DNA of 26,076 nucleotides from Actinomortierella ambigua (lineage: Eukaryota; Mortierellomycota; Mortierellomycetes; Mortierellales; Mortierellaceae), in NCBI GenBank assembly GCA_016098155.1, contig JAAAJB010000331.1, positions 1-26,076 of the forward strand, written 5' to 3'. The notes under the pieces are model-generated. The model had not been told where the DNA came from, ran no database searches, and saw only the letters and a list, made by a program, of their open reading frames with translations. Shown piece by piece: positions 9,447 through 20,571 of this stretch. The position numbers were made by a program, and so were the translations under genes. Position 1 is the stretch's first letter, and each line of letters starts with the position of its first letter.

Positions 9447-10023
9447 CGTGTGTAAGTAGAGGGAGCTCGCTGATGCCTTTGCTGGCAAGAGAAGTTTGGG
9501 GGGGGGGGTATTGGTGTTGCTGTGCTACTGCTGTCAGAAAGGTGGCCTTTTTATCAAAAGTGGGGTGAGGTGGGGAGGATGGTGAAGACATCATGTTTCA
9601 CTATGAAACTTGTTTTTCAGCCGCGAGTCACATGGGGGAGAACCATGGCCCGACCTAATGACATAATTATCCCACATCAAGCTTGATAGAGACCTTGCCA
9701 AGGATTATTGTGGTTAGCCAAAAAAAAAGGGGGTGAGGGCAAGCGAGTACCAACCATGGCTATACCTAAGGCATTGGAGAGCAGCCGACGATATCGGAGA
9801 GAGTGCGCCAGAATGTGAGCTGTAGTCGCGGTAGTGATTCACGGAGACCTACTTTTCGTATATTTACCCTGGTACAGACCGCTTGCCACTCGAAGATCGC
9901 AAGCATGGTGACATGGGTAAACGATCAAAATGCAGGCTGAAGAGCGATGGCCTATACACCGCTCCGGTCTACGCCGCACCATCGAAGCGAGCAAGCATCA
10001 TGAAGGAGGCCAAGGGAAAATAG

Positions 10024-10197
10024 AGTGCAGACAACACGACGATGGTAGCTATGTGCGAGTTTGCAAAAAAAATCCCTCTCAACGAGGTGTAAAAGCACCA
10101 CGAACTGACCACAAAACGAAAGGGGTGCAGGCAGTACAGCGATAGTGACAAAGTGCGATTTTGCGCAAAATCCCTCCATCGGAGCACTCAAGTATCG
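10024..10197. repeat. Diverged tandem duplication, 100-base period
   Basis: Copy 1 starts at 10024 and copy 2 at 10124. Aligned by eye, about 29 of the first 41 positions match. Shared blocks are GTGCAG, CGAT, GTGCGA, TTTGC and AAAATCCCTC, with a 2-base indel between copies. A weaker third copy may begin near 9931 (TGCAGGCTGA, then GCGATGG). It lies 230-400 bases upstream of the ERB1 ATG. Confidence 0.55.
10157..10172. promoter_or_regulatory. Perfect 16-bp palindrome GATTTTGCGCAAAATC
   Basis: The sequence equals its own reverse complement over 16 bases and lies in the second copy of the promoter duplication; the first copy has a decayed version. A symmetric site of this length suggests a dimeric DNA-binding protein. 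The protein is unknown. Confidence 0.45.
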
Positions 10198-10320
10198 AGA
10201 AAAAGGCGATACGAAGACGATGTGGAGCAAACAGTCCACATATATCGAGCAATGCTCTTGTCCTGTATGATTGGTACCACTCTGTTGTGTTGGTGGCAAC
10301 AACAGGAGTAGCACCCTACT

Positions 10321-10329
10321 AAAATTTTC
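10321..10329 (+). promoter_or_regulatory. RRPE/Sfp1-type element AAAATTTTC upstream of ERB1
   Basis: AAAATTTTC starts 105 bases before the ERB1 ATG. In budding yeast the rRNA-processing element and the Sfp1 in-vitro motif share this AAAATTTT(C) core, and ERB1 is a ribosome-biogenesis gene. Site and context agree, but transfer of the motif to this fungus is inference. No PAC box (GATGAG) was seen nearby. Confidence 0.45.
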
Positions 10330-10425
10330 GCAGTCACTATTTTTTTTTCCTTTACACTTTTTTTTTTTTTTTGAAGCATCGTTAGCATTTGCTCCTCTTG
10401 CATTCAACACCTCAGCTCGTTCATA

Positions 10426-13132
10426 ATGCCTGCTGCCAAAGCAAAGCTTGCCACAAAGGCCGCAGCACCAAAGAAGGCCGTGCCTGCACCCAAGAAGAAT
10501 GTTCCTTCGTCAAAGCCTGCTGTCTCCAAGGCCAAGTCTGCGCCCGCCCCTGTTGTCAAGGCCAGCAAGAAGCGCTCGGTCCAACAGGCTGCCGCCGAAG
10601 AGAGCGAGGAAGAAGAGTCGGATGGCGAGTTTGGCGATGTTGCCATTGACATGAACTCTGATGATGAAGAAAGTGACGCGGAAGAGGAGGAGGACGACGA
10701 CGAGGTCGAAGATTTCCCTGAAGAGAGCCAGGACATGTCCTCTGCCGATGTTGAGGATGACGACGAGGAGGAGGCTGATTCGGACGCTAGCTCATACATG
10801 GACGGCGACAGCCTGGTCGACAGCCAGGAGGAAAACAACGATTTCAGTGATGACGCTGATGAGGAGAATGACGACAACGACGACGACGAGGAGGAGGAAG
10901 ACGAAGACAATTTTGAGAACGAGTACACGCAGATCGACCCCAACTTTGGTCGCAACTTGGATCAGCCCGTCGAAGAGGAGGACGAGTACCAGCCCATCAA
11001 GCGCGTATACCCAGAGATTGACCCTGTCTATGACAGCGACTCGTCCACAGAAGAGGTAATTGGTTGCGTTACTGAAGGCATTTGTTTCAGAATATTGAGC
11101 CTAGGGGGCTGCATGATCATCCGAAACTAACCGACAGCTTTGTCACCAATGGATATATCTTACAGAACGAAAACACTGTGGGAAATGTTCCTATGGAGTG
11201 GTATGATGATTTCCCTCATATCGGCTATGATGTTAACGGCAAGAAAGTCATGCGACCTGCTACCAGCGATGAGCTTGACAAGTTCTTGAGCACTATGGAT
11301 GACCCCGATACCTGGTAAGTTCCGCAGAAAGGCACTCTTTCCCCCTCTCTCATCTACTGGATAGGATCTATCGCGTTTCACAGACCAATGCCGCTGACCC
11401 TTCCCTTTTCTCTTGTATCAATAGGATTTCTGGACACAACGCTCAAGAGGGCAAGGACGTCAAACTTTCAGCAGAGGAGCTGGATATCATTCGACGATTG
11501 GAAGGTGGACGTATTCCTGATGCCGAGTACAACCCTTACGAGGACTCGGTGGACTTCTTCACATCCAAGACCGAGATCATGCCTCTGTCTGCTGCACCAG
11601 AGCCCAAGCGCCGCTTCATTCCTTCGAAGCACGAAGCTAAGCGCATTATGAAGATTGTGAGGGCGATTCGCGAGGGTCGCATTGTGCCACGCAAATCGGG
11701 ACACGTTCTACCCAAGCCCAAGTACTACAACCTCTGGAACGATGATGACAAGCCTCGCGAGGATCATGTCATGCACATTGCAGCACCCAAGATGAAGCTA
11801 CCCACCCACGATGAGAGCTACAACCCACCAGCAGAGTATTTGCCTACAGAGGAAGAGATCAACGAGTGGAATGAGATGGACAAGGAAGATCGGCCCAAGA
11901 ACTACCTGCCACAAAAGTACGACTCGCTCAGGAACGTACCCGCCTATGGACGGTTCATTCAGGAACGATTCGAGCGTTGTTTGGATTTGTATCTCGCCCC
12001 ACGTGTTCGCAAGAACCGCCTCAACATCGACCCTGAGAGCCTTATCCCCAAGCTCCCCTCGCCTCGCGATCTTCAACCATTCCCTACCCGCCTTGCCGTC
12101 GAATATCTTGGTCACGAGGGTCGTGTCCGGTCCGTCTCGGTCGATCCCACAGGCCTTTGGTTGGCCTCTGGTGGTGAAGACAAGACAGTTCGCGTTTGGG
12201 AGGTTGCTACAGGCCGTTGCATGGCCACTTACCGTTTGGAGGAGCTGGTGACGTCGGTGGCATGGGGACCCAACAAGGATGTTGCTGTTCTGGCCGTCGC
12301 ATGTGGCTACAAGTGTGGTCTGATTGTTCCCGAGAAGCTCTTCTCGCCTGAACTGACGCAACACTCGGAAGAGTATGTCAAGGCAGGCTTTGCCAATGCT
12401 GGAGATTCTGAGGCAAACCCCAAGGCAACATGGAAGCAGCCAACAGCCTCGGAGCACAGCCAAGGCATTCGTGTCTGGATCCACATGCAGAAGCCTGTCA
12501 AGCAGGTGACATGGCATCGAAAGGGTGACTACTTTTCTACGGTGGCGCCCGATGCCAACAACTCGGCTGTCTTGATCCATCAACTCACAAAGCACCAGAC
12601 ACAGCAGCCCTTCAAGAAGACCAAGGGCGCCGTTCAGCGCGTCATGTTCCACCCCAACAAGCCCATGTTCTTTGTTGCCACCCAGCGATATGTGCGTCAG
12701 TACAACCTTCAGCGCCAGGAGCTCGTCAAGACTCTCATGTCGGGTGTGAAGTGGATTTCGTCGATGGATATCCACCCTGCTGGCGACAACTTGATTATTG
12801 GTTCATACGACAAGCGTCTTTGCTGGTTTGATCTCGACCTGTCATCAAAGCCCTACAAGACTCTGCGGTACCACCAGCAGGCCATCCGATCGGTGGCGTA
12901 TCATAAGCGGTACCCTCTCTTTGCTTCGTGTGCTGACGATGGCAGTGTCCAGATCTTCCATGGTATGGTCTACAATGACCTGCTGCAGAACCCTCTGATT
13001 GTCCCTGTCAAGATCCTCAAGAACGTCCACGAGCGCGTCGAATCTCTTGGCGCATTATGCGTTGAGTGGCACCCAACACAGCCATGGCTCATCTCGAGCG
13101 GAGCAGATCATACCATCAAGCTGTTTTCGTAA
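10426..13132 (+). CDS. ERB1: Ribosome biogenesis protein Erb1/BOP1 (828 aa)
   Basis: Three exons: 10426-11055, 11166-11314, 11425-13132. The introns are both 110 bases (GTAATT..TTACAG and GTAAGT..AATAG), and all junctions stay in frame. Erb1 (BOP1 in animals) is the scaffold of the PeBoW complex with Nop7/PES1 and Ytm1/WDR12. It acts in the nucleolus in 27S pre-rRNA processing and 60S assembly. Visible order: Lys/Ala/Pro-rich basic start (1-60), long acidic Asp/Glu region (about 65-165), BOP1NT domain (about 215-485) with [32 protein letters not shown] and [12 protein letters not shown], then a WD40 propeller from about residue 488 (first repeat contains [12 protein letters not shown]) to the C-terminal [12 protein letters not shown]. 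Length matches yeast Erb1 (807). The protein looks complete and intact, and the start context (CATTCATAATGCC) is good. Intron 1 has a second acceptor-like TTTCAG at about 11091. The AAAATTTTC element upstream suggests Sfp1/RRPE-type control. Confidence 0.97.
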
Positions 13133-13613
13133 TCGAAAGCAGCAAAACATAGCTGAAGGATATTGGAGCACATTATTAGACATTTTTTTTCTTACTACTC
13201 TCTCTCTGTTTTTAGCATCCACATTCAATGTACGCATTTTTTTTTTGGCCACCAATGCCTACCGGCACTGTGTATGAAAACGATGTTATTCAAAGCACCC
13301 GGCACAAAAAGGAATCGGCGGCGCTTTACTTATTCGCCGTTCTACATGCTGTGTTCAAAATGATTTTCCAAATCCTTGTTTGCCCTGGATCCTCATCCAT
13401 GCTCTTCTCCTGCCCCAGATGCGTTAGGAAAGGGAAAAAAGGAAGGAACAAAACGTTACACAAAAAAAGGAAGACGTTGGACAGCCTTCGAGCGTAGCCT
13501 TGGTTCACATTCACTTTCACTCCTTCTTTTTCTTCTATTTTTCGCATTTTTTTTCCTCTTTCTGCTCTTTGCGCTTGACAGTACAAGGCCACTTTCCTTA
13601 ATCTCCATACGAT
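13133..13613. other. Intergenic between ERB1 and the NPF-repeat gene
   Basis: 481 bases between two plus-strand genes. It holds the ERB1 3' flank (no canonical AATAAA seen) and the leader of the next gene, which becomes strongly T/C-rich from about 13515. A good acceptor-like TTGACAG near 13580 suggests a 5' untranslated intron. No extra gene is visible. Confidence 0.55.
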
Positions 13614-16600
13614 ATGTTGCGACGAAGAAACACCTTGATCGCTGGGAGTGAGCATAGTAGCTCCTCTGTAGAATTGGCGGAGAGGAGGGCGAAAACTAGA
13701 CACAGAAAGGTCGCCTCTCAGTACACCACAACCAACCCATTTTTCAATCTTGTCACAGAAAATGAGCAAGAGCGACATCAGTATCAAAACACTGGCGATG
13801 GCAGTGGCTCGCAGTTGCAGCCTTCCAGCTTACCACAGAACGACCTGGTTGGTGGTGACGCACCGCCGTCGTACTATTACAACCCTTTTCATGCTACAAC
13901 TGGGAAACCCCATAATGTCATTCCGATTCTGGAACAGCGCGTACCTGACGACGCCCCTGCCCCTCAGATGTACACCCATCCAACCACCACTGTGTCAAAG
14001 CAATTGGCAGCGTCGATGGCACCAGCAGCTGTGATGTCTCCCACTTTCCCCATCTCACCGAACAGGCAATATGGCGACGCTTCTTGTGGCAGTCCTTGGA
14101 CAATCAAGTCTGACCAGAGGATTCATGACGACGAAGATGTCGCACCTACAACCACCACCACCACCACCACCCCAGTACAGACGCTTGATGCCTCAACTCC
14201 CTCCCCTTCCAGCTCCGTACGCGGGCACAAGAAACGGAACAGCCTTGTGGCATGGTCGATTCGACGCCGGCGTTCTACGACCACATCATCCATGCCAATC
14301 GAGCAACAACAGTTGCAGCAGCAACAACACCAACAACAACAACAAGCATCGACGACCAGAAAGCCCCTTTGGACGCGCGAAGAGTTTCGGGAAGCCATTG
14401 AACAAAAGAACAAGCAGCAGCTACAGCCCAAACGAAGACCCCATTCGCTCTATGTCACAACAAGTGCGGCAATGGCAGCTGTTGATGGTCGACAAGACGA
14501 CGTTTGGAACAAGTACCTGCACCAGTACCAAGGCGGCCGCGACGATACCCATGGTAGTCGTCACCCAGTTGGCGCCACTGCATGGCCAAATCCGTTCGTA
14601 CCGTCTGCCAGGGTGCCGGCATCACCCAGCAGCAACAACCCATTTGTTGATGATGGTGGCGGTAATATTGATCCATCGGTCCTTCTCCCCTCAGGCGCCG
14701 AGAATGTTTCCGACATGGAGAAGACGGCACCAGTAGTCGCGGCTCATAAGGCAGCAGCGGCAGCGGCAACATTGGCAACATTAGGCTTTGGCGAGGTTGA
14801 TCGGCCACGAGTAGGAAGAGAAGGTAGAGCAGTCTCGAGCACTAGAAGCAGCATGACCGACACGAACCCATTTCTCCGGACGTCATCCTCCTGTGTCTTT
14901 CCAGAATCAGTCTCCGGTAGTCATCATCGGGCTGCCGTTGAGGACGAGGGGATAAGAGTGAACGGAGAGGAAGAAGGAGGAGAGGCGTTGGGGGAAACGA
15001 ACGGGTTTTATCGTCGACCTGGCTACAGCCTTTCGCGATCCTTTACCGATACGGCCTTACACGCTCAATTGCCACCGCCACCGTCAGGGACGATGACGCC
15101 GTTGCAGCGATCGGAGGGACAGAGCGACAGGGCATCACTTTTAAGTGGGAAACGAGGCTCAGTAAGATGAGAAAACCTTTTAACCCCTTTCTCCATGTTC
15201 TACACCGTATTCATCTCTGCAAACTTTGCTGAAATCCATCTTTCTCTCTCTATTTTATCCTTTTTTTATTTTTTTTTTCTTAAATCAAAAACGTCTCTTC
15301 AGGTCCATTCGCCCGGAGCTCCTTCATCGATATCCGAAACGCCTCCGGCGCACAAACGCCAGCAACACCAGCGACGTGCCTCGTATTCCATCGTCAACAC
15401 TTTTAAAAAGACCATGACTCGCAGCAAATCGTCTCACAAACACAGGTCATTGGCCACGACAGTCAGTCAAATCGAGGCAACCACCATCTCCTCAACCACC
15501 TCCACCCCCTCTCCCGCCACTCTGCGAAGCCGACGGGTACACGAAGAACAAGAACGGATGATCGAACTCATTTGTCAGCAGCGCGAGCAGCAACGACACC
15601 CACTGCACCATCACCGACGGCGTCTGAGTGAAGCTGCAGCCAGCGGTCGTTATTCTACCTCTACTGGGGCAGAGGCGTCTGCTTCTTCTTCTTCTTCTAC
15701 CTCTTCTTCCGCCATGAACCCATGGTCCTACGCCCACGAGTTTAGCGAGCGCTACCGTCGTGGCGAGAGCTTTTACGACCAGTATGGATATATTCGGGGA
15801 GCAGATCAAAACGGGCGGCGGCTAGGACGGCGGCGGTCCAAGCTTGGGCCCATTTCCTCGACAGGAGGAGGGGGCGTCCTGAGACGTCGGCGGTCGAGGA
15901 CCGAGCCTGCGACGATGATGACCACTCATTCACTCGGCGAGGATGTATCGGTTCCTCTGTCTCCTCCGCTTGCTGGTCCACAGATGGGTTGGGGTCACTC
16001 ATTAGAAGGGGAAGGAGGAAATGGTGGAACAACAGCAGCAGCAATGGACGACATTCATCATCCCCTTGGTGATATACACCCACATCACATCGATCTCTTG
16101 CCGGAGGAATATTTAGCTCGGAGCATTGATACGGATCACGGCAACGAAGGTGAGAATGGCCGTAGTACTCGTCATAGGACCGGTCAAGGAGTTGGTGGTC
16201 GTTGTAACGAGAGTGACGGAAATGGCGACATTCTGCACTCTACGAGGGCCTATCACGTCCGAGGCACGAATCCCTGGATCGCCTCAGGGCCGCGAGGCAA
16301 GACCGGCTCGGAGATTGGGGCCGGCTACCGCCAGCATGGGTGGACCGCTGGGGCAGCATCGGCAGTGGCGACAGAGGTCTTGCAAGAACCATCACCACAT
16401 GGTACCAAAGGCGTCATCACCACGCAAATGGAAAATGTAGAGGGGGACCAAGAAGGTGATGCAGAAAAAGAATACCAGCTGGAAGACACAACAGAACCAT
16501 CGACGCCAACAACAGTAACAACAAGCGGTCCCGAAAGCCGTCGGTCGCGCCGCCCGAGTAGCCTGTTTTGGATGGACATCAACCGGCGGGCGTATGGCGA

Positions 16601-19463
16601 GGAGCAGCTCGATGAGATGGACGAGTTGCTTTCGGGTCACGGAGTAGGGGTGGAAACAACGGCGGATGAAGATGAGTTGCCATACGACCCTCGCATCTTC
16701 GCTGGGGGTGCTGGCACCTGGCTTGGCCCTCCTTCCCCGACCGTAATTATCACGGATGACCACCAGGACACCCCTGCAATCACTGTTTCCTCTGCGGATG
16801 GGCTGCCAATTACTTTTGCTGCTGCCGAAGAGGTGGCTGTTGCAATGGCCGGTGGTGGTAGTAACAGTAGCAACACCAGTGCTCAGGACCTGGACATGGA
16901 CTGGACGGCGCGCATCAGTGGTCGTCGTCGATCTTCCTATAGCTCACTGTCCCAGAGTGTGAATCGTCGATCGCGCAAGCTTTGGCATCAAATATCTACA
17001 TCTTACTCGTCGACGACCATCGCCTCCTCACCAGACGAAACAGAGGAGGACGAGGGGAGAGAGGAAGACCTGTGTGGGGATCCGGGCGCCATGACACGTC
17101 CCGAAGACAAAGAAGGATCTTCTGCCTCTTCTTCTTCTTCTTCTTCCTCCTCGTCTTCTTCTCTGCATCGGCAACATCGATCATCACGACGGCAAAGCAT
17201 CCATCGCAGTGGGCCCTCGGCCCTTCTCAGGTCTCTGTCCACACGGATCCGGCCCTCACCGCTCCGTCACCAGCAACGTGGCTCTCAAGATGAAAAGGTG
17301 GTACAGAGAAGGCACGAAGACGCCACAGGCGGGGAGAAGGCAGCACGAAGGCATGACTCTCCAGGAACTGAGAACAGACCAGTCGCCGGCATGGCAACCT
17401 ATCTTAACGACAATGGTAGTGCCGTGGAGGATGGTGAGATCATGGATTCGACCTTTTACAACTACTATGACGAGTTCAACAATAGCAAAACCAACGGCAA
17501 CGCCAGCAGAACGACCCACAGAGGTCGGAAGGGTCGTAGTTATGGTTCCTACAGCCAGTTGAACATCAGTGACGGTAGAGCTCCATGCGATGAAACTAGC
17601 AGCAAAGAGTCGAGTCGATGGAATCTGAATATCCTGGAGGAGAAGGCACGTATCCGGCTGGCCAAAGTCTGGCACAAGGTCGGCCACATGGTGTCACCCC
17701 GTTCCAAGCACTCGGCCATGTTCCGGTCCACGAGCACCGTGCAAGAGGACGACGAGAACGAGGAGTGTTTCAACGACGATGTGCTGAATGGGGAGCCCTG
17801 GAAGAGCCACTGGTCACCATCCACCTCTTCAACGATGCTGGCTTTAGACCACCAACAGCCACTCGAATATACACACAGTCCCTTGGCTTCTTCGTCCTCT
17901 GCCTCGTCATGCGCATCTCCATCCATGTCTGCGCGACTGCCAGGGGCCAACAGCAAGACGAACGTTGCGAATGAAGCTATTGGTGAAGGGCAAAGCAAGG
18001 CCAACACACGGGCTCACCGATCCGCAACGCTGCCATCATCGGTCATGGCCGCCGTGTCCAGTCTAAAGTATCAAGCCAGTCGGCGCTTCTCTGTCAAGTC
18101 TGAAAAGTCCCCGAGTCCTGTGGTGGTGACAGCTGGTAAAGATGTTCAAGGGCTTGACCACGACCACCAGTACCAGAGGACTGCTCCATCAACACCCACC
18201 AGGGGCGTTCCATCCTTATCGGCGCCCCATCGGCCCTTCCTTACCGTTCATTCTTCGTCATGGACTGAGCACAGACCGAGCAGCAGTATCAGTCCCAACA
18301 GTAACAATAACAACATCGGCAGCGGCCTTGGCATCATGCCCAGAGACGATCGAAGCTTCCAAGAAGAGGAGGTGGAAGAGATCGAGGACGAAAAGGAAAA
18401 GGAGGTAGAGGAATACGACGAAGGGAGAGAGGAGGACGAGGAAGACGAGGAGAGCAAGTCGAAAAAACGTCTGACAGGGCGACGACGTGTGTTTAGGAGC
18501 ATGAAGCGGCGACTGTCGATTGTTGTCGGGCACCATCATGTGTTTCAGGCCACCAAAGAGGCGGTCCTATCGCCTCGATCACTGTTTTCATCTTCACCCT
18601 CGCCAACAACACCCAAGGACAGCAGTAGCAGCACCAGTGGCGTCCGTCATCACCAAAAGTTGCCCACGTTTTTCCGTCGCGAGAGCTTGCCTAGCAGCCC
18701 CCTGTCCCGTGAGGCAGGAGGAGAGCCGAACACATTGAATCAGCAGCAGCATCGGCAGCAGCAGCAAGGGGATCATGCAATGCAACAGCAACAGCAGCAG
18801 CATCCAGACCATCCCCACATGCAGCCGCCCATTCAGATGCAGTACCAAAAGGTCCGAGATACCCCGGTGGACACGCAGTACTACGCTCATCCTCTTGCTT
18901 CGATTCCTCAGGAACAAGAGCTGCTTCGCCCACCGGAGAGGTACCGTCATCACCACTACCACAGCACAGATACGGTGGTGCCCCACCGCCTCCACCACCA
19001 GCACCACCAGCACCCTCATCAGGGTCTTGGTTTACTCTACCAAGATGATACGTCGACCACAACCAGCTACTATCACGACTCTGGCCAGCCGACCTCGGAA
19101 TACACGGGTGCGCTGATGACGGATCACCTTCACCATCATCATAATCACCATCATCCTTGGCAAGGTGGGCCTTGGAGTGGAGCGATAGCAGCAAAGTCCG
19201 CCGAGGAAACATTAATCTCGTCCTCGTCGTCGTCGTCGTCGTCCTCCTCCTCCTCCTCTTCCTCCTCCTCTACGGTGGTATCGAGCAGTGCAGGCGGCGG
19301 TGTAGCAAAGACGACATCAGCCCCACCGGAAGAAGGGGGACCATTATCATCCACGACGATGAGGCAGCAAAAGCCTGATATGGGGCTTCGTCGACAGAGC
19401 CTCCGAGCAGGCAATCGACTGATGGATCCGTCTTGTTCCATTGTGCTCGAACATTTAGGATGA
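13614..19463 (+). CDS. Giant disordered protein with five NPF motifs and many R-R-x-S sites (1,902 aa)
   Basis: Two exons: 13614-15161 (516 codons) and 15303-19463. The 141-base intron (TCA|GTAAGA .. CTTCAG|GTCC) keeps frame. I recognise no folded domain or named family. The chain is almost wholly low complexity: poly-Gln, poly-His (HHHHNHHHP), poly-Ser runs, acidic Glu/Asp tracts near the C-terminal third, and basic patches. Two features stand out. Exon 1 has five Asn-Pro-Phe motifs at residues 41, 90, 326, 342 and 418, the classic ligand of EH domains in endocytic adaptors; exon 2 has two NPW variants (655, 839). About twelve R-R-x-S basophilic-kinase sites are spread along it (RRAS, RRLS, RRPS, RRQS, RRFS, RRES and others). 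Short basic/aromatic segments (RKLWHQIS, LAKVWHKVGHMV, RRVFRSMKRRLSIVV) could be membrane-binding amphipathic helices. An uninterrupted frame over 4 kb and a clean splice make coding very likely. An endocytic or cortical scaffold role is a guess. Confidence 0.8.
17124..17163 (+). repeat. TCT/TCC microsatellite coding poly-Ser
   Basis: A pyrimidine trinucleotide repeat inside the giant gene encodes a run of about 13 serines, prone to length variation. Confidence 0.7.
19219..19272 (+). repeat. TCG/TCC repeat coding poly-Ser near the C-terminus
   Basis: A mixed TCG, TCC and TCT array encodes about 18-20 consecutive serines in the giant protein. On the opposite strand it reads as GAC/GAG/GAA repeats, an example of how shadow frames arise here. 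Confidence 0.7.
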
Positions 19464-19479
19464 ACCGTATTACCCTACC

Positions 19480-19480
<1 letters not shown>

Positions 19481-19511
<31 letters not shown>
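19481..19511 (+). repeat. (AAC)10 microsatellite in the 3' UTR
   Basis: About ten AAC units start 18 bases after the stop codon of the giant gene, so they fall in its 3' untranslated region. Confidence 0.85.
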
Positions 19512-19512
<1 letters not shown>

Positions 19513-19736
19513 AAATGAACAGAGAAGTAGTAAGGATTCCTCTTTACCCTGGGCGAAGTAGGGGGAGGGTGAGGCACAGAAGTGAAAGAGCGGTTTTATC
19601 CCTTATCTTACCCTCCCCCCCCTTTGTGAAAATCCACCTGCCCTTTGATTTCCTTTCTAGAAAGTAAGGGCCTACATGTTGTATATCTTATTGAATTTTC
19701 AAAGAGAACGTGTCTCCCCCTCCCACCACCCCAACC

Positions 19737-19742
19737 AATAAA
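19737..19742 (+). terminator. Candidate poly(A) signal of the giant gene
   Basis: AATAAA 274 bases after the stop. A second AATAAA at 20074-20079 is an alternative further downstream. Confidence 0.4.
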
Positions 19743-20511
19743 CAGTGGACGTGATATCGCTATTTGCCCGGCCGAGGATAGACGAATAGTGGGGTTGTGT
19801 TGAGACATCTTTTTTTTTTCGCGTGTATATGAATGTACGGGGGAGGGAAGGAGGGAGGGAGGGGAGGGACAAGAATACCGCATTGTTGGGAACTTTTTTT
19901 TTATGTATCCGTGAAGGTTCTCCGATTTTCTTTTTTTTACTGGCGCGAAATTTGGGGAGAAAAAGACTGTAGGCCTCCCCAACAATCCTACCACATTACT
20001 CCCCGCCTCTTGTTGGTACTATTGGACGCTTTTGTGTCATCGTTCTTGCCTATCCTATTGGATCAGCTTGAGCAATAAAAAATACAACATAAAAATGCAA
20101 GGTTGTAGACAACAGATACCCTTGGATCTGTTTGTTTTTTATATTTCGAGTAAAACTACAAAGGGGGGGGGGTTGGGTGTGTGGAGTGTGGTAGGGGCAT
20201 TGATATTGGCACAAAAACGGGAAAGGAAAAAAGAAAGAAGAGAAAGTTAAAGGGGGAGGGGAGGATGTCGACCGGCCATCGGCACACAACACTACTTTGG
20301 GTGGGTGTAGTCCTTCGAGTTAGACAAAAGAAAAAAAAGGGATATATATACACGAGGGCGGAAGAAGATAGGGGCTTTGCTTTTTTAGAGGGCTACAAGA
20401 GTGGAGGGTGCAAGTCGAGGAAAGGGAAGGGGGGTCTGAGAGGATGAGAGCGTGGAGGGTGAGGGGGGGTTGGTGGAAAGGGAAAGACCAAGGGTCCTCC
20501 CTCCCCCCCCT

Positions 20512-20537
20512 CGTGCGCGCGCGCGCTCTCTCTCTCT
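20512..20537. repeat. Alternating CG/TG tract fused to a CT repeat
   Basis: Fifteen strictly alternating purine-pyrimidine bases (mostly CG) run directly into about six CT units. The first half can form Z-DNA and the second is a polypyrimidine tract able to form triplex. It lies about 35 bases downstream of the stop of the 243-aa minus-strand gene. Confidence 0.7.
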
Positions 20538-20571
20538 TCCCCTCTTCCCATTTCGTGATATCGCATGAGGT

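Larger units (their letters stand above)
9447..10425. promoter_or_regulatory. Divergent intergenic region between BRI3-like gene and ERB1
   Basis: 979 bases between two divergently transcribed genes, so it should hold both promoters. Contents: a G-run next to the BRI3-like leader, a diverged tandem duplication of about 75 bases (10024-10197), a 16-bp palindrome inside its second copy, an AAAATTTTC element at 10321-10329, and pyrimidine/T runs just before the ERB1 start. No gene is seen inside. Confidence 0.6.
19464..20571. other. Convergent intergenic region, no gene seen
   Basis: About 1.1 kb between the stop of the giant gene (plus) and the stop of the 243-aa gene (minus). It contains an AAC repeat right after the stop, two AATAAA hexamers (19737 and 20074), several G runs, and a CG/TG alternating tract joined to a CT repeat at 20512-20537. 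No coding frame is convincing. Confidence 0.65.

Noticed and set aside
10404..10955. Ser-rich 183-aa minus-strand frame
   Set aside because: It is the antisense of the Asp/Glu codons of the ERB1 acidic region.
11798..12775. 325-aa minus-strand frame
   Set aside because: It is antisense to the well-supported ERB1 exon 3 and is a shadow of its codon bias.
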